From the NCBI GenBank assembly GCA_014058105.1, contig JACGCM010001710.1, positions 744,001 through 808,000 on the forward strand: a stretch of 64,000 nucleotides of DNA, written 5' to 3'. Origin of the DNA: Kingdonia uniflora (lineage: Eukaryota > Streptophyta > Magnoliopsida > Ranunculales > Circaeasteraceae). The position numbers were made by a program, and so were the translations under genes. This document shows, in pieces, positions 58,223 to 64,000 of the stretch (position 1 is the stretch's first letter; each line of letters opens with the position of its first letter). The notes under the pieces are model-generated. The model worked only from the letters and a program-made list of their open reading frames with translations. It was not told the DNA's origin and did not search any database.

Positions 58223-61200
58223 CTAAATGGGCTTTATCCCCATCCCTTTCAAAGTGCTCCATACCTTTTCCCGCGCTAATCCTTTCATCAAAGCATTAAC
58301 CAGGTTCGTTTCAGACCTCATAAAATCTTCTCTTATAGCTCCTGCAGTTAGCTTGCCTCTAACTGAGTTGTGCTTACGGAAAATCATAAGTTTCTTATCG
58401 TTGTATTAACTGTTCTGTATAAGAGCGATAGAGGCAGTACTATCACAATAAATAAGTGGCTGGCTGATATCGATTAATCCCATAAAGGGATATCTGATAG
58501 TAGGTTTCTCAGCCATTCTGCCTCCTCACTAGCAGTAGCTAGTACTATCAACTGGGATTCCATAATTGATTGGGCTAAGATGGCTTGTTTCTTAGACCTC
58601 CAAGAAACTGCCCTACCTGCTATGTTAAAAACATAAACACTAGTAACCTTGGAATCTTCCAAAAAGGTATTCTAATCAGCATCGCAATATCCTTCAAGGA
58701 CCACGGGAAACCTCTGGTAGTATATTCACAGGTGCATGTTTCTTTTCAGATAACGCATGACCCTCTCTATAGCATGTCAATGCTCTATACTAGGTATATT
58801 GGTAAACTTATATAGTACCCCCACTATGTAAGCAATGTCTGATCTAGTGCAATAAGTTGCATATCGAAGACTACCGATTATGATAGCATACATGGATTTT
58901 CTTACACTGTCACCAGTATTTTTAAACAACATTACACTAGGGTCGAAAGGAGTACATCTAGGCTTGCAGTCAAAATAATGAAATTTCTTTAGAATCTTAT
59001 CAATGTAATGAGACTGATCTAATGAGATACCATTTTTTGTCCTAGTAATCTTAATTCCTAAAATAATACTAGCCTCCAGGATCCTTTATGTTAAAACTTT
59101 GACTTAGGAAATTCTTGGTCTCGTTCACAATAGAAATGTTGGAACCAAAGATAAGTAAATCATCCGCATATAAACATATAATAGTACAGGCATTATCAGC
59201 TATCTTATAGTAAATACATTTGTCACTTTCGTTAATTTTAAAACCATGTGAAATAACTAAGTTATCAAACTTTTCATGCCATTATTTAGGTGCTTGTTGA
59301 AGACCATACAAGGATTTAATCAGTTTACAGACTTTACGTTCCTGACCAGGTACGATACATCCTTAAGGTTGGTCCATGTATATTTCTTCTTCCAAGTTAC
59401 CATTTAAAAAAATGTTTTTGCATCCATCTGGTGAACTACTTGATTATCAACAGTAGTAATAGCAATTAAGACTCGAATAGAAGTAATCCTAGTTACTGGA
59501 GAATAAGTGTCAAATAAATCTATATTTTTTCTCTGTTTGAAACTCTTTACCACAAGACGGGCTTTGAATTTCTCTACTGAACCATCAAGTTTCAGTTTAT
59601 GTTTAAGGATCTATTTACACCCTATAGTCTTGCAACCAGGAGGCAAGTAAAAAAAACCTACATTCCATTGGACTTTAGAGAGTCCATCTCATCATTAATG
59701 GCCTCTTGCCAAAAATTAACATCTGTAGAACTAAGAGCCCCTTGAAGAGTATACGGATCATCCTCTAGAGTGTAAATAACATAATCAGGACTAAAGTCCT
59801 TCTCTGCACGAGCTCTCTTGCTCCTTCTAGGTTCTAAATCAGTATCTCTAGTCTTTAATATCTTAAGTTGTTCTATCCTAGGTATAGAACTGCTGGAGGA
59901 AGAACCCTCATAATTTCTAGATTTAAAAGGAAATCTATCTTCAAAGAAATCAGCATCTAGAGACTAAATGATCACTTTATTTTGCAAGTCATAAAATCTA
60001 ATCGCTTTATAGTTAATAGCATAACCAATAAAACACGACTAGCAAGTTTAACTCTTTTAGGATAAGAAATTCTAACAAAGACTAAGCATCCCCATACCTT
60101 AAAATACGAAACATTAGGTTTTCTTTTATTCTATAACTCGAGTGGTAAAATAAGTGACTTAGAGTTAGGAATTCTATTTAATACATAACATACAGCTAAA
60201 AGTATTTTTTCCCCACCAATGTGGGGCTGCACCTGAACTAACCATAATAGCAATAATAAGTCTAGTAATGGTATGATTTTTGCATTTAACTTTACCATTC
60301 ATTTCAAGAGAATAAGGTACAGTAGTTTCATGTATAATACCTTTAGTTTTGTAAAAATCATTGAAAGCAGTTGAATCATATTCAGTTCCTCTATCATTAC
60401 AAAAATGTTTAATTTTCTTTTCAAATTGGTTTTCAATTTCTGTTAAAATGATTTTAAACATATCTAGAGCTTCATTCTTATGCGCCATAAGATAAACATA
60501 AGTATAGTTTGAATAATCATCGATAAAAGTAATAAAGTACCTATTTCTATTTCTAGTTAAGATGCCGTCTAGTTCACATATATCCGAGTGTATAAGATCT
60601 AGATGTTTTGTTTCCCTTTAGACAAATTATTGTGGTCTTTGTAATTTTTGCTTGACTACAAGATTCACATTTCTTGAAACTGTCCAAGGGAAACTTAGGA
60701 ATCAACCCTAGATTACCCATATTTTTAGTAAGTTTCTTATTAACATGACAGAGTCTAGCATACCAAAAATTTAAAGTACAAATAGAGTAAGAAAAAGCAA
60801 TTTTATTGATATCAATATTCATCTTAAACATTCCATCTCAGGCATATCCTTTGCAAAAAAAAACACCATTCTTAGTGATCGTGTACTAAACCGATCTTAT
60901 AGTTTATAAAATCCAGCCTTGCTGAGAAGAAACCCGGAAACCAAATTCTTCCTCATTAGTGGAGTGTGCAAGACATCTTTCAGTAGAAGTGTCCTTCCAG
61001 AAGTGAGGTTCAACTCTACATCCCCAGTTCTGTAAACCTTTGTGGTATGGGAGTCTCCCATCAACACATTCTTGTCTACAGCCGCAGTATAGTTCTTAAA
61101 CCAGGCTTTGCCATTACAGACATGATAGGTAGCGCCAGAGTCAGCCCACCACCCTTCTCTTCCACTTAAACTGGTTAGGTTTTTGGTTCTGGTTCAGTTT

Positions 61201-61890
61201 TATGATTTTCTTATTTGGATTGAGAACAATCTTTCCATTATCCTTATTGTTTGAAACAATCAGAATCTCTTCCTTGATATCTTATTTTTGTACCTCTTCT
61301 TTAATCCTTTGACAGACTATCAGACTTTCCATAGAAAACTCCTTCAATTTGTATCTGAGTGTATTCTTAAATTCTTTTCATCCAGGTGGTAGCTTGTCTA
61401 TGAGGACAACCACCTGGAATTACTCATCGAGCTAGATACCCTCTGACACTATCTCATGAGTTATCTTCTGTAAATTGTGAAACAAGATAATTATAGATTT
61501 GTCATCGACCATCTGAAATTTAAAGTAACGGCTAACCGCATACTTCTTTGACCCAGCCTCCTCGGTCTCATATTTCTTTTAGATTACATCCCAAACATCT
61601 TTGGCTGATTTCATTATAACATAATTATCATATAGATCATCGGCCAAAGCATTCAAAATGTAATTCTTACAAAGGAAATCCCGCTTAGTCCATTTTTCGA
61701 TTGATAGTTAATTTTTAACAGTAATGGGTAACCCAAATATTGATTTTGAGGTTACAGTAATAGAAGCAACCTTCTTGGTGGTGAGGTAAAAGAAGGTCTT
61801 ATGCTTCCACCATTTAAAATGTAAACCTTCAAACTTGAACGGTTTGTTTTGGTCAGTGAAAATAGAAGTCTAAACCTTATCGTCCTCCAT
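58223..61890 (-). pseudogene. copia-2 gag-pol, broken
   Basis: Single copia polyprotein gene read from ATG 61890 (MEDDKV*TSIFTDQNKPFKF). Gag: EGLHFKWWKHKTFFYLTTKK, then WDVI*KKYETEEAG and a UBN2-like core. Protease near 61100: WWADSGATYHVCNGKAWFKN (DSGA intact). Pre-integrase: ARLCHVNKKLTKNMGNLGLI and CESCSQAKITKT at 60830-60640. Integrase at 60488-60174: FCNDRGTEYDS, ETTVPYS, then EMNGKVKCKN, where the catalytic Glu (usual A-E-R-K-N) reads Lys. RT: KVCKLIKSLYGLQQAPK and YADDLLIFG near 59190. RNase H: GRAVSWRSKKQAILAQSIME, CDSTASIALIQNS, ending GMGIKPI with stop at 58223. Many stops and frameshifts. Confidence 0.85.
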
Positions 61891-61915
61891 TGTAGAGTAG
61901 TGAATGTCTTAAAAT

Positions 61916-62850
61916 TGTTGGAATAATAAATTGAGTCACCTCTTTACCAGTAATGCTTAAGGAACCGAAAAGAAATACAGTAATATGATCGGAGAGAGAG
62001 GTTGCAGCAGCACTGAAACAAGAATAAAAACTGTAAAATGCAGAATACTGAGTTGCGGATAATGTGGCTTTCTTTAATACGTTTACGCGCACTGCCCAAC
62101 AAATAGTATAATGCTGCACAGTTGGCCCAGGATAAAACTACAATTTTGTAGTAATAGGTTCTCCTCTTGTAGAGAGAGAACCTTCTCATAACTTTACACT
62201 TCTATATTATACTCAGAATCGCAAATTTGTGAATAGACTAAATGAGAGAGATAGAGATAGAGATGAAGAACTGTGTTATGAGAGATGTATAAAAACACTA
62301 CAGGTTGGTTTTCTTTTAGAGACCAAAAATGACCCGTTACGGGAGGAGACACGTCATCCACAACGGCTAGTGGGACACGTTTGAGTTAAAACTCAACGCA
62401 TAGATCCACAACGGCTAGTAATGTATGAGTCAAAACTCAACGGATATAATTAAAATGGCTAGTGATTAATACAAAAAACCCAAGCTCAACTCCAAATAAC
62501 TTTTCAATAAAAAGAATAGGAGGCTCATGGTCCCTAGACCCAGGAAGAGCCAATTGCCAAAATCCTAAATCCCAAGTCCCAAGCTCGAGCCAGCCCACCG
62601 GGCCATCCAAGGGGGTGTGTGCAAGTGTGTTGGAATAAAAGCCCACCACACACTCACACACTCACACGCTCCCACTTATTCATGTCTGTAACAAATGATT
62701 ATGTGAGATGATATATATCTCTTCACATTCTCACTTTCTAAGCAATGCGGGACTATGTTAAAAGAACAAAAAATAAGCTACCCAATCAAAAAATCATGGG
62801 GTTGAACTTGTAAAGGCTTAGCTTTCGGTTTTTAGAATTAAAACCTAATA
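61916..62850 (-). repeat. copia-2 5' LTR (intact, at the right end)
   Basis: 935 bp, outer base 62850. It starts on the minus strand TATTAGGTTTTAATTC (diverged from TGTTGGGTTT of the other LTR) and ends CCAACA next to the gag leader. Contains CACACACTCACACACTCACA at about 62645-62665. Confidence 0.88.
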
Positions 62851-62890
62851 CAGTTGATGATGTATCAGTCCCCATCACGATGAGAATGTC
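62851..62890 (-). pseudogene. Cytochrome P450 pseudogene, I-helix fragment (N-terminal side of the split)
   Basis: Minus-strand reading DILIVMGTDTSST up to the copia-2 insertion; G-T-D-T-S is the oxygen-binding I-helix motif of plant A-type P450s. Excluding one target duplication, the frame continues directly into VVE*AMPELVRNP at 15069 downward. Just upstream (62891-62910) the minus strand reads TTTTTTTAATGTTTAG, which looks like a 3' splice acceptor, so the remaining N-terminal exon may lie beyond the window or be lost. Confidence 0.82.
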
Positions 62891-62910
62891 CTAAACATTA
62901 AAAAAATGGC

Positions 62911-63300
62911 AGACCATCTTGAGCAAGAGAGGGGTCAAGGGGTAGAAAAACTAAGAAATAACCAAATGATACCACAACAAAAAATAACCTCTGCAATATT
63001 AAGGAAGTTCATATGGTCATTTCATTATAGAGAGAATTTCCCCTATTTAGTATTATACCGATAATAACAAGCTAAATAAAATAAATTGTGTATCTTTCAT
63101 TACGGAAAGTTCTCCTACATTGGAGCTTTGATGGCAGTTAGTGCAGGTGATTAGATTTCGGGCCTGATAATTTCTTCAGCTGAACTTGTGAAATTTTATA
63201 TACTCATATTTAATGTATTTCAAGAAATTAGGTCTGAATAATTTCTATCAATCAATGATCTAGGAATAAGCAGAAATAATTAATAGTTATGAAAGGGAAA
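62911..63300. other. AT-rich flank upstream of the P450 fragment
   Basis: No P450 N-terminal sequence or other gene is recognisable on either strand; possibly intron or decayed sequence. Confidence 0.4.
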
Positions 63301-63540
63301 TAAAGAGCATACGCAATTTTTTACCTCATGAAAATTTCTTACTCAGAAGAAAAACTACAGGTCATTGTCGATGAACTCGATAACCAAAAATCCACTTATA
63401 AAAATGAGTTACAATCTAAAATACACATACAGACTCAATAACCTCGTCTCGTGATTATCTCCCTTCTGATCTAAACTTCACACCTTATCTCATTTATTCT
63501 GGTAACAACGCTCCTTGATCTCACAATAAGGAACACCCTT
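63301..63540 (-). repeat. Possible LTR fragment
   Basis: On the minus strand TTGTAACTCATTTTTATAAG, then CCTGTAGTTTTTCTTCTGAG and a following TGAGGTAAAA resemble the R/U5 part of plant LTRs (leader, GT-rich tract, terminator). No partner LTR is seen in the window, so it may be a solo LTR remnant. Low confidence. Confidence 0.3.
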
Positions 63541-63733
63541 CTCGAATTACTCTAAAATAATATGTGGGAAGTAGAATTTGACTAATTCAACATCAACCTC
63601 AAGATTTAATGTTTTTTATTAATCTTGATTAGTCTTTTTTATAAAGGATATAAAGCTCTCAAAATAAACTCTTCGAAAAACTTGGTGACCGGAAAAACAA
63701 AACAAGATTTGCTTAAATAAGAAAACAGTTTTT

Positions 63734-63912
63734 CCCGAGACTCGTTCGAACGAGACCCAAAGTAGTTCGAATAAAATACCCAAATAAGCCTACAAAAAGA
63801 GGCAGTTTGAAACTCGCTTTAGAAGGTTGTCTTTTCCCAAAGGTCGTTCAAACGACACCCAAAGTCGTTCGAACGAGAAAACAAAATAAGTTTAAAAATA
63901 AAGACAGTTAAA
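63734..63912. repeat. Imperfect ~110-bp tandem pair with CGTTCGAACG palindromes
   Basis: Two units share TTTTCCC, a palindrome, ACCCAAAGT(A/C)GTTCGAA and AAAAATAAAGACAGTT-like tails. Perfect palindromes: CTCGTTCGAACGAG (63741-63754) and TCGTTCGAACGA (63865-63876); GTCGTTCAAACGAC (63843-63856) is nearly perfect. Confidence 0.7.
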
Positions 63913-64000
63913 ACATTTTGGTTTTTCCTTTATAAGAGTTTTACTTACCAACTTACCTTTTCGGCCGTTGGTAGTAGAAAACTTGTCCGGTAGTCTTACT

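Larger units (their letters stand above)
15075..62850 (-). mobile_element. copia-2: Ty1/copia retrotransposon, host of the nested stack
   Basis: Minus-strand element. Its 5' LTR is at 61916-62850. Its 3' LTR is split into 15075-15115 and 56779-57653 by gypsy-A. Its own length without nested insertions is about 6.1 kb. Flanking duplications are cggtt (15070-15074) and cagtt (62851-62855), 4 of 5 matching. The gag-pol relic lies at 58223-61890. LTRs run TGTTGG to CCAACA on either strand. Hand comparison gives about 13-14 percent LTR divergence, so it is old. It is inserted in the P450 pseudogene, in the same orientation as that gene. Confidence 0.88.

Overview
The window is plant nuclear DNA: it holds a spliced, AT-rich plant gene with GT-AG introns, a plant A-type cytochrome P450 relic, and plant-type Ty1/copia and Ty3/gypsy LTR retrotransposons. 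It looks dicot-like, but no species can be named from it. Only one gene looks functional; the other ~58 kb is retrotransposon sequence and relics. No tRNA, rRNA or CRISPR locus was seen.

Region 1 (1-5.8 kb): the minus-strand gene for a nucleotide-sugar transporter of the UDP-GlcNAc transporter (UGNT1)-like group. Eight exons are visible and the last runs off the left edge. A 481-bp hAT-type MITE sits in intron 1.

Region 2 (5.8-13.4 kb): an old, full-length Ty1/copia element (copia-1, + strand) starting 285 bp upstream of the transporter start codon. Its 5' LTR carries a second hAT-type MITE (580 bp, perfect 8-bp TSD), and its leader has a dense CACGTG cluster.

Region 3 (14.5-62.9 kb): a minus-strand P450 pseudogene cut inside its I-helix by a four-level stack of nested retrotransposons. 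Copia-2 (15075-62850, minus) inserted into the P450. Gypsy-A (15116-56778, plus) inserted into the 3' LTR of copia-2. Gypsy-B (26218-55428) inserted into gypsy-A. Gypsy-C (38263-52851) inserted into an antisense ORF of gypsy-B. Target-site duplications are CGGTT/CAGTT, AATGC, ACTTA and CATAT, the last three exact. Removing the stack rejoins the P450 reading frame across the GTDTS motif.

The three gypsy elements are Tat-type: gag, protease, RT, RNase H, a second (RVT_3-like) RNase H, integrase, a tandem-repeat array, then 3-6 kb of antisense coding sequence before the 3' LTR. That antisense region is the most interesting part. It holds a multi-exon coiled-coil gene (aORF1) and smaller ORFs (aORF2, aORF3, and in A a further one, aORF4). 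Most have a TATA-like box on the minus strand 35-75 bp upstream of the start, at matching positions in different elements. All the element genes are broken by stops and frameshifts. LTR divergence, start points and splice sites were worked out by eye and are approximate.

Region 4 (62.9-64 kb): no clear gene; a possible LTR fragment and a pair of CGTTCGAACG-type palindromes.
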